DNA of 64,000 nt from Cladosporium sp. IMV 00045 (lineage: Eukaryota > Ascomycota > Dothideomycetes > Cladosporiales > Cladosporiaceae), in the NCBI GenBank assembly GCA_001931905.2, contig MSJI02000178.1, forward strand, positions 1-64,000, read 5' to 3'. Within the stretch, counting starts at the first letter, position 1; each line of letters begins with the position of its first letter. The notes below the pieces were generated by a model. It saw only the letters and a program-made list of their open reading frames with translations, ran no database searches and had not been told where the DNA came from. Made by a program: the position numbers and the translations under genes. Below, in pieces: positions 11,065-23,016 of the stretch.

Positions 11065-12218
11065 ATGGACGACCCTGCGTGGCCCAACCTCCTGCAGGCC
11101 CTTGCCGGCCTGGACACAGTAGATCGGATTTCCTCCTTCAACGTCGTTCCGACTTCTTACAAGCAGCTTACTGGAGGTGCCAAAATTCACGCGGATATAC
11201 TGCTTCCCAAAGCCGCAGTCGAAAGTCAGAAACCACTGAAGGGCTTGCCGGTGATCGTGCGCATTCATGGAGGGTATCTTGTAAGGCGTCACAGCTTTCG
11301 ATGAGTGCTGAGTACTTATCAATTGTTGACATCACAACAGGTCGGCGGTTCGAGCCTTTATCTGCCATGGCTTTCAGACTGGGTAATCGAACTAGCGCTC
11401 CAGGAGAAAGCCATCATTGTTTCACCCAACTATCGCCTACTTCCGGAATCTAAAGGAAGTGACATACTTGACGACATGGACGATTTCTGGAAGTGGCTCT
11501 CTGGAGGCGGCATTGAGAGTGCACTCCAATTGGGCGGATACGGCACGATAACCACCGATCTGACAAGTACACTCGTTCTGGGCGAGAGTGCAGGTGAGTC
11601 GGACTATTTTGCTCTCATGGGTCTAGAGCTGACGAATGCATGGTAGGGGGGTATCTCGCGATATACCTTGCGCTGACCTACCCCAAGCAGATATCTGCTC
11701 TCATTGGTGCATACCCGATGGTGGATGTTGAGGCTTCCTTCTACAATTTGGCTTTTGACAAGTCTATTGTCGGAGTGCCGACTATAGACCCAACGCTGCT
11801 GCAGAACCATCTCCAGGCTATGGACAAGTCGTGCTCTAATCCCCCAACTGCGGCCTGCCCTCCTGATCGTTTGGCTCTTTCTTTTTCTGTTGTGCAGAGT
11901 GGAAGATATCTTGAGTTCCTCGGTTGCGCTGACCCTAGGCTATTCCCGCTCCGCAGGCTGGATGATCCCGTCGATGCAGATGGAAGAGATGGTGGCGCAA
12001 ATCTGCCTCAGATCTTTTTTCTCCACGGGGAAGACGACAGCGCGGTACCGAAAGACGGAACGGTGCGACTTGTCTCAAAGCTGAAGGAAACCAGACCAAA
12101 TGCGCGAGTTGCATTCACCCTGCGGCCTGGAGATCATGGTTTCGATGCGGACGCTACCCTGCGCACGCCTTGGCTGCAGGAAGGCATTGATGGGATTCGC
12201 AAAGCTTGGCTCAAATAA
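11065..12218 (+). CDS. Alpha/beta-hydrolase, esterase/lipase (HSL-like) type (copy 1, intact)
   Basis: Exons 11065-11280, 11341-11593, 11647-12218; 346 aa. Serine hydrolase of the fold used by carboxylesterases and arylacetamide deacetylases. Visible parts: the oxyanion strand IVRIHGGYL, the segment VSPNYRLLPESKGSDILDD, the nucleophile elbow GESAG with Ser155 split by an intron just after it, the acid in HGEDDSAVP and the catalytic His in GDHGFDAD. No signal peptide, so intracellular. The start was placed at the ATG giving MDDPAWPNLLQALAG, because upstream in-frame codons look non-coding. Block 2 carries a paralogue (49.1-50.0 kb) that has lost about the first 50 residues. It may hydrolyse an ester or amide intermediate of the cluster's substrate. 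Confidence 0.87.
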
Positions 12219-12542
12219 ATCATTAATATGTGAAATGGTGCTAGAATCACTCCAGCCAACATCACACACAAAGACAAGCGGACCCCCGTGGACGAGTTCC
12301 ATTGACAAGTAAGTTATTTGTGATGTCTTGAATTTAAGAATGGACAAAGTCATCTCCGGCACAGTTGAGGTCTCGTGTGTTACAAAACCATAGTCTCCAC
12401 GAAGCGAATGGGTCATCAACCATTGATCTCAGTATCTGACTTGATAGACGATGATCACTCTACTCGCTACCCCTTGCAACACACTTCATCCAACCCTCAA
12501 ACTCGAAAGTTGTCGCCAAACTTGATTTGCATCTGACTGATG
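12219..12542. other. Convergent intergenic region
   Basis: 324 bp between the ends of the hydrolase and the Rid gene. Nothing recognised. Confidence 0.4.
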
Positions 12543-12983
12543 CTAGGTGCTAGAGTACACAGCGGCCTCCGCAGCGATCTCTCCATGCATGCCGCCGCCT
12601 CCGACAACCTCACTGACAATGACTGCTACCCACGTAGGCTGATGTCCAGGCCACCGCTTCTTGAAAACGCTTTGCATTGTGGGCTCGTGGTCAGGGGAGG
12701 TGAGGTAGCTGATGAATCGGAACGCTTGTCCACAGCCACCAGATACACCGTGGTTCTTGAGTGCAGCGTCTAAGCAATCGAAAATGGCATTGAACTCGTC
12801 TTCGAGAGAGCTGCGCACTAGGGAGCCAGTGCTGAGGTCGAGCCCGAGATGACCGGTCGTATAGACAAGAGAAGTAGTCGGCGACACGGGAACTGAGACT
12901 GTCGTGCTATATGTGCCCTCGAGAAGCTTTCCAACTGGTCCTGGCAAGTGGTGATACTCTGGGCTTGGGTGTGTTGCAGTCAT
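12543..12983 (-). CDS. YjgF/YER057c/UK114 (Rid) family protein without the catalytic arginine
   Basis: Single exon, 146 aa, full length for the family. The fold is visible as VYTTGHLGLDLSTGSL near residue 40, a middle helix region DEFNAIFDCLDAALKNHG, and the C-terminal strand HGEIAAEAAVYS. True RidA proteins remove reactive enamine/imine intermediates released by PLP enzymes and use an Arg in a P-x-R-(S/T) element. Here the aligned stretch reads GHQPTWVAVIV, so that Arg is absent; Rid subgroups lacking it are not thought to have RidA imine deaminase activity. The gene is divergent from the (R)-amine transaminase, sharing 531 bp of promoter, which suggests co-expression with a PLP enzyme. The RidA paralogue at 39.1 kb keeps the Arg. 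Confidence 0.85.
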   Translation of the reverse strand: MTATHPSPEYHHLPGPVGKLLEGTYSTTVSVPVSPTTSLVYTTGHLGLDLSTGSLVRSSLEDEFNAIFDCLDAALKNHGVSGGCGQAFRFISYLTSPDHEPTMQSVFKKRWPGHQPTWVAVIVSEVVGGGGMHGEIAAEAAVYSST

Positions 12984-13514
12984 GATGGTGTGAACTTGAT
13001 GTGACCGAGGGATATTCCAGTCGCGAGTTTGTCGAAAGCTAGCCGAGATTATCTGTATCGATGAAGGAGAATGTTCGACGGCCCAAAAGTAGAGTGTGCG
13101 GCTTAGTGCTGTCTCAAACGGCCATCAAGTACCTCCGAGGTAGGCCGTGAGCGGTTTCTCAACTTCCTAATCAGGAAAGCCTGGCAACGTGAGGCCGAGG
13201 TGCTTGGTGGTGGATACCTAACTTTAAACTCCAAACCTCTAAGGCCGACCTTACCGATTCAAATCAAGTCATACATCTCGCACAAGAAGCAGGAGTTCAT
13301 AATCTCTCCTTCCTTTGTAGGATACATGCACTTCCAGCTTCTGAATGCCTCTCTACTTTCCGTGTTTGAATCATGCCTTACTCCAATGTAAAGGCTGATG
13401 TTCTGAACTTTTTATAGAGCCCGCCAGTCACTTCAGCACTATCTGTTCCATCATCAACTATCCTATTCCACCTCTTTTCTTCAAGCATCCAGAATCTCCC
13501 TACACTCCAACAAA
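12984..13514. promoter_or_regulatory. Shared divergent promoter of the Rid gene and the (R)-amine transaminase
   Basis: 531 bp. A TTTTTATAG box at about 13410 and a pyrimidine-rich leader (13440-13505) precede the transaminase start, which has the strong context CAACAAAATGGC. No coding sequence recognised. Confidence 0.45.
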
Positions 13515-14498
13515 ATGGCAACCATGGACAAGGTGTTCGCTGAGTACAGCAAGCGTCAGGCTGTGCTGGAAGCCAGCAACAACAAGTACGCAAAGGGCAT
13601 CGCCTGGGTCGAGGGCGAATATGTGCCCTTGGCTGAGGCAAGGATTCCTTTGATGGACCAGGGTTTCATGCACAGCGATCTCACATACGACGTTCCCTCC
13701 GTCTGGGACGGCCGCTTCTTCCGTCTCGAAGATCACCTCAACCGTCTGCAAGCTGGTTGCGAGAAGACTCGCCTGAACTTTCCCATCCCAAGAGACGAGG
13801 TCAGGAAGGTTCTTTGCGACATGGTCGTCAAGAGTGGCATCCGCGATGCCTTTGTTCAGATCATCATCACCCGCGGCCTCAAGGGTGTCCGTGGCTTCGA
13901 TCGCAACGTTCCATTCGTGAACAACCTTTACATGCTTGTTCAGCCTTACGTTTGGGTCATGGATCCTCCTGTCCAGAAAGTCGGTGGTGCTGCCGTCATC
14001 GCCCGCACAGTCCGCAGAATCCCTCCTGGCGCCGTCGACCCGACCGTGAAGAACCACCAATGGGGCGATCTCACCCGTGGCCTGTTCGAGGCCGACGACC
14101 GTGGTGCCACTTACCCTTTCCTCACTGACGGCGACGCGAACCTGACTGAGGGCTCTGGCTTCAACGTTTGTCTCATCAAGGACGGCAAGCTGTTCACTCC
14201 TCAGCGCGGCGTCCTTGAGGGCGTCACCCGCAAGAGCGTCATCGACGTTGCCCGTGCCAACGGCATCGAAGTGCGCGTCGAGACTGTCCCTGTCCAAATG
14301 GCATATGATGCCGATGAGATCCTGATGTGCACCACCGCAGGTGGCATCATGCCCATCACAGAGCTTGACGGAAAGCCTGTCGCTGATGGAAAGGTTGGCC
14401 CGATCACCCGCAAGATCTGGGATGGCTACTGGGACCTCCACTACAACCCTGCTTTCTCTTTTGAGCTGGACTGGAAGGCCGCTGACGCTAAGCTTTGA
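13515..14498 (+). CDS. (R)-selective amine:pyruvate transaminase, PLP fold type IV
   Basis: Single exon, 327 aa. Very close throughout to the characterised fungal (R)-amine transaminases of Aspergillus (about 325 aa): it begins [11 protein letters not shown] and contains [70 protein letters not shown] and [16 protein letters not shown]. Lys179 in [10 protein letters not shown] is the expected Schiff-base lysine. The reaction moves an amino group between a chiral (R)-amine and pyruvate, giving a ketone and D- or L-alanine according to enzyme. It is cytosolic as far as can be seen. The divergent Rid gene and the downstream amine oxidase point to amine catabolism, and the D-amino-acid oxidase at 29 kb could recycle D-alanine. 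D-amino-acid or branched-chain aminotransferase is the only serious alternative, and the match is much better to (R)-ATA. Confidence 0.9.
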   Translation: MATMDKVFAEYSKRQAVLEASNNKYAKGIAWVEGEYVPLAEARIPLMDQGFMHSDLTYDVPSVWDGRFFRLEDHLNRLQAGCEKTRLNFPIPRDEVRKVLCDMVVKSGIRDAFVQIIITRGLKGVRGFDRNVPFVNNLYMLVQPYVWVMDPPVQKVGGAAVIARTVRRIPPGAVDPTVKNHQWGDLTRGLFEADDRGATYPFLTDGDANLTEGSGFNVCLIKDGKLFTPQRGVLEGVTRKSVIDVARANGIEVRVETVPVQMAYDADEILMCTTAGGIMPITELDGKPVADGKVGPITRKIWDGYWDLHYNPAFSFELDWKAADAKL

Positions 14499-15740
14499 GC
14501 GCCATAGCCATCGGCTGTGAACGGACCTGGTAAATGTTCAACAACAACGATACGCGCATATGCATGAGGAGTCTCAGTCAATTGTTTCGAGAGGAAAGTA
14601 AGATTCATTGATTTAGTGATTAGGGGGCGTACATTTCTATCTGTCATCAATTCTAGCTTTGAGTTCTGGTCGCAATTCTGTCACTTTGCCTTTTGACGCA
14701 TGATGATTTTACAGACACTTTGTTTGCTTCACACGTACGTAACTTCTCTTAGCATCTTCGGACTTTCGACATGACAGTTCTTCATCTCGCAACCCACGTC
14801 CTTCTGAGCTACATACAAGCCTCATCCAAATGCCATGGTGCCCAATCCCTCCATATTTCTCAACAGTATTCAACTCTTGTACTTGGGTTGTAGTTGTACT
14901 TACTTGTGTGCGACTTCGGCAGAGGATTCAGCAGTCGCGTGATTCATGTCTGCTGCCTATACGCGATCCGATTTGGAAAGGTCAACTCTGGAGTTTCAGC
15001 TAGGCAAACCGCCTGCTACAATCAACAATAGTGGCTGCTCACAGTCCTGTAGACTTGAAATCACCGCACTGAGAGACATAGTCTACTTCAGGGGAGTAGC
15101 CTGTGGCACAAAGTCATCCAAAGGTCGTCCGATGTATCGAGACTGGACCAGATTGTTGAACATCGAGTATGGAGACTTGCTTGAGTCAAGCCCACGCCTC
15201 AAACTATACGTTCAGCTGTCATTGCGAACGGGTGTTCAAAACTTGACCGTATCAATCCACTGCATGCCAACATGCACGTGACTTGCCGTTTGATCGAACC
15301 ACTTCATGATGATTGCCGTAAACTGATGGTGCGCGTTGCTCGAATGTGGCAATCCAAGCCGGTCGGAGCCGAACAGCGGAGGAAGATATGCCTTGCCAAA
15401 CAGGCAGGCGAGGTTGGAACCAAGCCCGATGTGGAAACCCCGCCAACCCCATCCGTGGTTTGACGAGAGCGGCAACTCAATTGCGATAGAACGGAAGGGC
15501 TTCTGGGGAGTCAACAAACGGAGAGGGCCGGGTATCACGAGCATGCGGAATAGCCTAGTCAGGTCAGGCTGGTGATGCATGGGATCAATGCTGTTCTAGG
15601 TATATCACGCTGTTTTCCAGTTACAACGTCTCTACTTCTGTTCTTAGCCTCATCTTCTCAAGCCTTCCGTCTGCTAAGTTACTGGGTGTTGTTATTAAGT
15701 TGCAATCTTTCGATCGACCGTTCAATTGCACACGGCCATA
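14499..15740. other. Long intergenic region upstream of the amine oxidase
   Basis: 1,242 bp with scattered short frames on both strands (for example around 14946-15281 and 15236-15580) that resemble nothing I know and lack a coding look. Contains the amine oxidase promoter. No repeat seen. Confidence 0.4.
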
Positions 15741-17425
15741 ATGCTGGAGACTGCAGACGGCTACTCTTGGACCGGCGCCACTGGCACCCGCAAAGGAGGC
15801 CTGAAGTGTAAGGGTGTCGTGAACCCACCGAAAAAGTTGAACAACGCGGCCAAGGGCCAGTACGATGTTATTGTGATTGGCGCTGGCTATGCCGGTCTTG
15901 CTGCCGCCCGCGACCTTGCAACCAGCAGTGCGTGCTCATGGGCCTTTTGTATCGATGGCAGACACTGAACGATTCGCAGACCAATTTGTGCTTCTGATCG
16001 AGGCTCGTGATCGCGTCGGTGGGCGCACCTACACGGTTGAAGAAGATGGTGCGTGGTAATCTCTTGCCGGACGATACGATAGCGCCACATGACTGACCCG
16101 TCTTACTACCAGGCTTCCTGTACGAGATGGGCGGCACCTGGGTCACACACCACTTCGCTTACCTGATCAAAGAGATGATGAGATATGGAATGGACCGCGA
16201 TCTCATCACCACCCACCAGTCGGGATACGACAACGATTACTACACCATCAACGTTCCTGGAGCTACTCCTCGAAAGACTACACATCAAGAGGCCGGAGAA
16301 ATAACCGCTCGCGCCTGGGACGTCTTCGTCAATGTTGATGGGAACAATTGCCACAGCATCTGCCCGCTTCCCCACGCTCAACTAGACAACATTATGGTCG
16401 ACCGCAAGCTGGTAGAAGAGGTTGACAAGATGTCCTGCCGACAGCGCCTCAACGACATTCAGCATCTCCTCAACCCAGAGGAGCACGGCATCCTTAGTGC
16501 AGCCCTCGTTCATATCACCGGCGGCACTCTGGAGAACTCAAGTCTTTGGGATGCCATTCGGTCTCACGCGCTTCTGGTGTATTCGTCTTTGAACTTTGGG
16601 GATATCTGGACGACTTACAAGCTTCGCGAAGGCCAGTCCGTTCTTGCAAAGCGCATCTTCGATGAAGCCGTCGACTTCAGCCTTGACTATTCTTTTAACA
16701 CGCGCGTCGCCAGCATTTCAGACCAGAGTCGCAATGGCCAAGGCAAAGTAGTCGTATCAACGACCCAGAACGAAAGCTTCACAGCCCGGCGTGTTGTTTG
16801 CACTGTACCGCTCAACGTCCTGAAGACTGTCAACTTTGAACCCTCTCTCTCCACTCTACGACAGGAGGCCCTTGGTATCGGCCACGTAAACTTCATGTCT
16901 AAAATCCATGCTGTCGTGGAAGGCTCCGGACTAACTTCTTGGAACGGAGTCAAGACTCTCGGCCATCTGTTGTTCGGATACGGTGATGGCGTCACCCCGG
17001 GCAATAATGCGCATATTGTCGCGTTCGGCGCTGACCAACGTGAGACTTTCACTCCAGAGGAACATCCACAAAAGGTGGTCAAGGCCTTGCAGGATCTGCA
17101 TCCAATGTCTGTCAAGAAAACTGTAAGTGGCTGTCCCCACCCTCGCTGTAAGGCGATCGCTAATGATGATTAGATTTTCCACAACTGGGCCACCGACCCG
17201 CTCTCTGCTGGCGGACCGGCATGGTGGCCGCCAGAGTTCATGTCCAAGTACCAAGATGAGCTTCAGAAGCCTCACGGAGCAATTTACTTCGCATCGGGCG
17301 ACTGGGCCCACGGCTGGCGTGCTTCCATTGACGGGGCGCTCGAGCAAGGGTCGCTGAATGGCATTCAGGTTCTGCGTGACCTGCACAACATGCAGCACGC
17401 TCGCGAAGCCAAGGGAAGGCTGTAG
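15741..17425 (+). CDS. MAO-N-like flavin amine oxidase (copy 1)
   Basis: Exons 15741-15927, 15980-16048, 16113-17122, 17174-17425; 505 aa (Aspergillus niger MAO-N is about 495). FAD-dependent oxidation of amines to imines with release of H2O2. Motifs: leader DGYSWTGATG, the dinucleotide site VIVIGAGYAGLAAARD, IEARDRVGGRTY, EMGGTWV, the central CPLPH and GGTLENSSLWD, YKLREGQSVLAKRIFDEA, and the C-terminal flavin/aromatic-cage region FASGDWAHGWRASIDGALEQG. As in MAO-N there is no Cys that would bind FAD covalently. The last three residues are GRL; MAO-N ends in ARL, a peroxisomal signal, so GRL is only a weak candidate. Paralogue at 52.6 kb shares the first intron position. Convergent with the regulator gene that follows. 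Confidence 0.9.
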
Positions 17426-17936
17426 ATCGTTATACAGAACTCCGACATCAATCAGCTTCAATTTCGAATGTCGTGTACGATTATATCATGCATTTTGCTC
17501 TTTTCAGCAACTCGAACGTTCGACCATAGCGTCGTTCTGGCGTCGTTCTTTATCTTCAGTGTAGAGAGATGGTCTCCTACTTTCTCACTAATGAATGCGA
17601 TGTCTTCCACAAGCCCACTGATGATGCATGCTCGAGGCTTAGAAATAGCTCCAACAGTAGTGACTACTCTTGCTGAAGCAGACTGTCTAGTGTTGCACAA
17701 CGATGTCAGTATTTCCATGGGCGACTTCAACCGTTCGCAAGCGCCAGTCAGTGAACACCTCATATATGATGTCAAGACACCTCTAATGAGACCTCCAATC
17801 AAGTTTACCCAACCAGTAGGTTGTTATAACAATGGCGGTGGCGAGGCTACTTTGTCTTTGGCTTTGGATACGGGGCGTATAACGGACAGACTTGGAATAC
17901 ATGTCACTTGAAACAATTGCCATTCCGAAGAGTGCA
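17426..17936. other. Convergent intergenic region
   Basis: 511 bp between the 3' ends of the amine oxidase and the regulator. Nothing recognised. Confidence 0.4.
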
Positions 17937-20274
17937 TCAGCCAAATAGGTATTGACTTTCCAGCTTCCCACCTGACAACCCGCTACTCTGGTCAATGATC
18001 GAACCCCACCAAGCACAAGTCCGGCCATTGTTGTTCGCATCCCAAATCTCTTCGAGGACGGTCGCAGCCGTGTTGAACATGTTGTAACGGCTGCGCGTGG
18101 TCCACCATTTACAATAACCGCTGGCGAATTCTCGCAATTCTCCATCCTTCGTCTCGCTGCCTGCTAAGAATATGGGTAAGAGAGCTTGTTTCTGCGTTTG
18201 AGATGTACGGCGGCAGCACCGCACGTGATCGAGCACCCTGCGTGCATACACGTGGAGCAGAACAGGAGGGCGGTCCCCTCGAGCCCAGGTGAAGACTCTT
18301 TGCACATATACCAGAATGGCAAAACGCCACGCTTCCACAACGTGATACTGGTCTTGTTGGCTGTTGATGCTTTCTTCTGACTGAATCTCTTCGTTTGCCG
18401 AGTCACGCATCGCAGGCCCTGAGTCTCCCGTACGGGGCGCATCGTCCTCCGATTTCCGAGCAAACGGGTTCTGCCATGACTTGACCGCAGCCTCTACTTG
18501 AAAGACAGGAGTCATGTCCAAGGTGAGCCATTTTGACGTCGCGGAAATTTCTTTCTGCTTGGCGAGGTCCGCAAGCTCCAGTAGATGAATGATCAAACCC
18601 CCTGGACATCCTGTCAAGTCATAGAAACTCCATTGGTCCTGGCTTTCCTGGGCTATCAGGTGCTCGTAGTAATTACCCGCCAGGGTCATACCACATCTTG
18701 ATATCAAGGCAAGAGTGACGTCCCACCTGACCACATGTTAGCACGCGGCAACTTTGGAATTTGCACGAAGCATGTGTTGCGCCTGCCAACGTACCATATC
18801 AGCATTGCGACTTGAGATCGAAGTCGGGACGTAGTGAGCCCTGAAGGGCCGCCATGTGCATCCAGCAAAGCTTTCGCTCTATGCAGGTGCTCATTCCACT
18901 TCCCAAAGGCTGAAAGGGTGCACTGCATCTCAGGTCAGTGCCACTGTACGAATGCGAAGTACAGCTAGTGCAAGACATACGTCTAGAGTTATCATCAGAA
19001 GTATCGAGTCCAGTAGTGACAGCCCACGAACAGCAGGTGGTGAGTCTGGTGATGATGCGGTTTCCAGAAGGCTTTTGGCCTTCTCCCTATGCTCCATGAC
19101 TCGCTCTTCCCACATTTCGCCTACTGGTCGTTGCATATGCTGGTAGCAAAGAGCGCGCACGACGTGCTCAAGCACAGGCGAAGATGCCCAAGATTCCATT
19201 CTCAAGCGAAAAGGGTTATTCGAAGCATCGCTTGTGATGGGAAGTGCACAGTACTCGGAGTCGTCTGGCCATTTGAACGAGTGTCAGTGTATGCGCGTTT
19301 GCTTTTTCGTGGCTTGCCTTACATTTTTCGAAGAACCAAGTGTATTCACGGTCCGCTGTTTCTGCCGTCACCTGCATGTTACCGCTTGCGAGATCTTGCT
19401 GCATGGTGAAAGGGCTGAACTGGACGAAATCTCCCATGTTCGAGTTGAGATCCAATCTTGAGGCTTGATTGCCTTGTAACAGATCGAGACATATTTCCCA
19501 GTTATCATGGGGATTGATGGAACTCCCATGATCCAGGTCATGAGCCACGAAGCCAGGATCCCGCGGTGGTGAAGGGATGATGTGGTGGTGCATTAAAGAT
19601 GTGTCTGCCAATCCAAGGAATGAGGAATCTTCTTGGAAAAGGTCCCCCACGACGTCTTCACTGGCATCAGAAGCTTCAAAGTTTTGGGCTCCTTCTGCCA
19701 AAGCCGTTGTCGATGTGGCTGCGACTGTGTTTGTATCGGCAGTAGAAGACTCAGGTCCTACATTGCAGCCGCGATTCGAGACGTCATTCGAGGGGTCATG
19801 CGTGGAGGCAGCATCGTCCGTTGAGATAGTGTGCGCTCGGCTACGCGTGGTTTGGGTACCGTTCCCGGTCCTGCGGCGTTTCCTGGGTCTTGAACTGCTA
19901 CTCACGAATCGGAAACCCCCCTGCCTCTGTTTGCTACTTTGCGAGGTGGCAAAGGGCTGTTGGCTATCCGAAATTACCTCGTGGCGGCCTTGATTTCTGG
20001 CGGACTGACTGTTGTCAGCCCATGCTCCTGCCGGTATTCGTTGTTGCTGCACGGATTGACCAAGCCATATGCGTGAATTGTCCCAAGAGAGAGGAGTGGC
20101 AAAGCCGCCGCATTGCCAGCCTTTGGCGAGGCAAGTCCGGCACTTGGGCCGGCGCCGATCGCAGGTGATGCCATTGGCCAGACATGTGTGACATTCTGTA
20201 CTTCAAAATGCGAGCGAGTTTGTCTTCCTGAAGCTCTCCTCAGCACCCGGCGGATCGGCTTCACGTGTTGACAT
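17937..20274 (-). CDS. Zn2Cys6 transcription factor with fungal-specific domain 2 (DUF3468 type) (block 1)
   Basis: Exons: zinc-cluster exon ending at 19323, then 19264-18981, 18922-18795 and 18726-17937. The zinc cluster reads CHTCLANGITC, DRRRPKC, RTC, LAKGWQC (20192-20109), a CX2CX6CX6CX2CX6C pattern. A basic, Ser-rich linker with PRKRRR follows, then the regulatory domain: FFEKYDSEYCALPITSDA, NPFRLRMESW, RALCYQHMQRPVGEMWEE, MLIWWDVTLALISRCG and SFYDLTGCPGGL. This family controls pathway genes as a nuclear activator or repressor, and its place next to the amine oxidase and PDX1 makes it a candidate regulator of block 1. The 5' end is uncertain: the ATG at 20274 is in frame but a TGA at 20205-20203 lies between it and the cluster, so I assume a small intron (end near 20195). 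A related regulator sits at 50.3 kb. Confidence 0.82.
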
Positions 20275-21627
20275 GATGATTCTAGCGGGGGGAGCTGCAC
20301 TGCCGACCCTGGCAATGGGTATCTCGGGATTGGCGTTGAAGTCGCATTCGACCTCTCTATTCGCACAGGCGTGGTCCTCCAGATATAGACAGAAGAGGCG
20401 ACGTCAAAAAGTTGCAGCTCTGGGGCGTTGACCACCTTTCCGGTCTGATCAAAGGCAGAGCATGGGGTCGCGACCTGGCGGAACGAAGATTAGGAACTTC
20501 GATCGTGGATTCTAACAAGGAAGCCGCCGTGTCGTTGAGCGCGGGACCTTTGGAGATTGGGGCGGACTCACGTCAGACCGAACAACTGCGATGCCAGAGA
20601 TTCTTGGTGGATGGTGGCGATGATGCTGCAGATGCTGCTGACACAAGATGCCCTGCAAACTATAAGGGCCGTGAGCGAGGCTTCGCGTGCTTTTGTCAGG
20701 TTCTTGATAGGCGATGATGCTTCTGACACGGGATGAGTGTTCGGCGTGATAGGAATGCGACCGAAGTCATGCTGGGACAGATATCTTATCGGTACCAAAC
20801 ATGTACATGCTGTGTCACTGCCGCGGTACAGAGCGATAACGCGCCGGTACCCAGGAGCCAGTTTTTACAGTTGACTGACCCCGCGTGCGGGTACACGCGA
20901 TCCCCGGGATGCCCGGATCTGTACAGTCATGCGACAACCGACTGGCTGCTCATCGCGCTTCAGATGGCGCTCCAGGTGATTTGTTCGGCGAATCATCCTG
21001 GGGGCCGTGCGAGGGTGGCTTCTCCTAAGTTACCTGGTCCATGGGCTGGATCTCGCAGTGTGTGACTTCTGCTGTGTAACATATGCCTTATGTATGAATC
21101 TGCACATGCGGAGTGACCGGGGTAACTTGCGCAGTCATCGATATCGGGAAGACATTCGTCGGCCGCCTCCACGTGGATTGTGTTGGAGTGAATTAGTGAC
21201 CCTGTCGGACCGGCGACGTGAGCGGAAGGTCGGCTGCCCTGAATCGTTTGCGCCGCCCTTGCCTTGTGGCTAGTTGCTTCCCTGGCTGCTGTCGGTGTTA
21301 CCACTTCGGGCAGGCGAGTGCGGCAGGACGGCGATATACGGCACAGCGAACGGGCCATGCCACGGATACACGCGAGAGTCCGACCGGAAATCCAGACACG
21401 CCCGCCATGGTGTCCAAGGTTCCCTCGGGATGGAAGCTCTGCTTTGTGCGAAGAAAGAAGTTGGACTTCTCTTTCAGGAAGGAGGAAACAAAGCCCCGAG
21501 CCATGTATCTTTGCGTTGATACATATCTCAACACACGCCGCACGCTAGGGGCTCTTGCACATTGATCGACCGCACGTCCGGAACTCACACTGAATCACCG
21601 TCAAGAAACACGCCACGGATCTACACA
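20275..21627. promoter_or_regulatory. Divergent promoter region between the C6 regulator and PDX1
   Basis: 1,353 bp, relatively GC-rich and with many CGG/CCG triplets, for example GTCGGACCGGCG near 21205 and GTCCGACCGGAA near 21380, which are the kind of half-sites Zn2Cys6 proteins bind. That is suggestive only. No recognisable coding sequence. Confidence 0.4.
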
Positions 21628-21690
21628 ATGTTGGAGTCTCAGACCGGCAATGCGACCAGCAGCTCTTTCAGCGTCAAAACGGGATTGGCA

Positions 21691-21727
<37 letters not shown>

Positions 21728-22533
21728 ACGCAGAACAAGCACGCATCGCAGAGCAGGCCGGAGCTTGCGCTGTCATGGCACTTGAGAGGGTGCCTGCAGA
21801 CATTCGCGCTCAAGGTGGAGTGGCGCGCATGAGCGACCCCCAGATGATCGAAGAGATCATGCAGGCTGTCACGATACCAGTCATGGCAAAGGCTCGGATC
21901 GGGCACTTCACAGAGTGTCAGGTCCTGCAGGCAATCGGGGTGGATTACATCGACGAGTCCGAAGTTCTCACGCCTGCCGATCCAAACCACCATGTGAACA
22001 AACACGATTTCAACGTACCGTTTGTGTGTGGGTGCAAGAATCTGGGAGAAGCTCTGCGACGCATCAGTGAAGGTGCAGCAATGATCAGGACAAAAGGCGA
22101 AGCTGGGACAGGAGACGTTGTTGAGGCCGTGCGACACATGCAGACGCTTAACAAGGAGATTGCGATCGCTAGCACCATGAGTCTCGCGGATCTGAGAAAG
22201 ATGGCGAGAGATCTCGAATGCGATCTCAAACTTCTTCAAGATACTGCATCGCTCGGTAGGCTACCGGTTGTGAACTTTGCGGCCGGGGGAATTGCTACTC
22301 CAGCCGACGCGGCAATGATGATGCATATGGGATGCGATGGAGTGTTTGTTGGATCCGGAATCTTCAAGTCTGGTGACGCTGCGAAGCGCGCCAAAGCTAT
22401 CGTTTTGGCCACTACGCACTATAAAGATGCAAAGGTGGTCGCTGAGGCAAGTCGAGGCCTAGGGGAAGCTATGGTAGGCATCAATGTGGCCAGCTTGGAC
22501 AAAGAGTCAAAGCTGGCGACAAGAGGTTGGTAA
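21628..22533 (+). CDS. Pyridoxal 5'-phosphate synthase, PDX1/SNZ/PdxS subunit
   Basis: Single exon, 301 aa, typical length. It makes PLP from ribose 5-phosphate, glyceraldehyde 3-phosphate and ammonia as a dodecamer with the PDX2 glutaminase. Signatures seen: [20 protein letters not shown], the catalytic-Lys segments [10 protein letters not shown]...MAKARIGHF and [27 protein letters not shown], and [12 protein letters not shown] near the C-terminus. The chosen ATG gives [11 protein letters not shown]; upstream in-frame codons look like leader. No PDX2 gene lies in the window. Placement here fits a supply of PLP to the (R)-amine transaminase, and it may be an additional paralogue of a housekeeping PDX1. 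The sequence looks fully functional. Confidence 0.93.
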
Positions 22534-23016
22534 CATAGAAATTCAGTAATTTCTCTGAAAATATCATGCATTCAACTTTCCCTTGATCGTCCCACAAAAG
22601 TCTATCAGACTTTAGTCACATACCTCAGGATTGCAATATCATGTGATACACCAATGAGCTTTCAAAACATATTCTGACTTATACAAGTTCTTCAAATTCT
22701 AAAATAGAACATATATTAACAACAAATAGAATACGCCAATCATGCGACATTGGGAACGAGCAGATAAGCGAACGATTGCATGCCTTGGAAGTACTTATGT
22801 TGCATGGCGCGATGAGGCAGGAATTCGTAAGCAATGTTGCTAGGCTGCGTGGCTCCATGTGCTCCTAGCATGAGGATGGAGATTGAAGTAGGAGGACAGC
22901 CAATGTAAGTGGCTTCTCACGGAAGTGAGATCGAGATCCAATCAAGCCGTCGCCGTTCACGTCAAAACGTACTATTCAAATCAAATTTCATTCCTCATAG
23001 ACTTCCCAGTTGTCGG
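22534..23016. other. Convergent intergenic region
   Basis: 483 bp, AT-rich between about 22540 and 22740 as expected for two 3' ends. Nothing recognised. Confidence 0.4.

Noticed and set aside
13500..14441. Long open frame on the minus strand, 313 codons
   Set aside because: It is the antisense shadow of the (R)-amine transaminase gene; its protein has no family resemblance.
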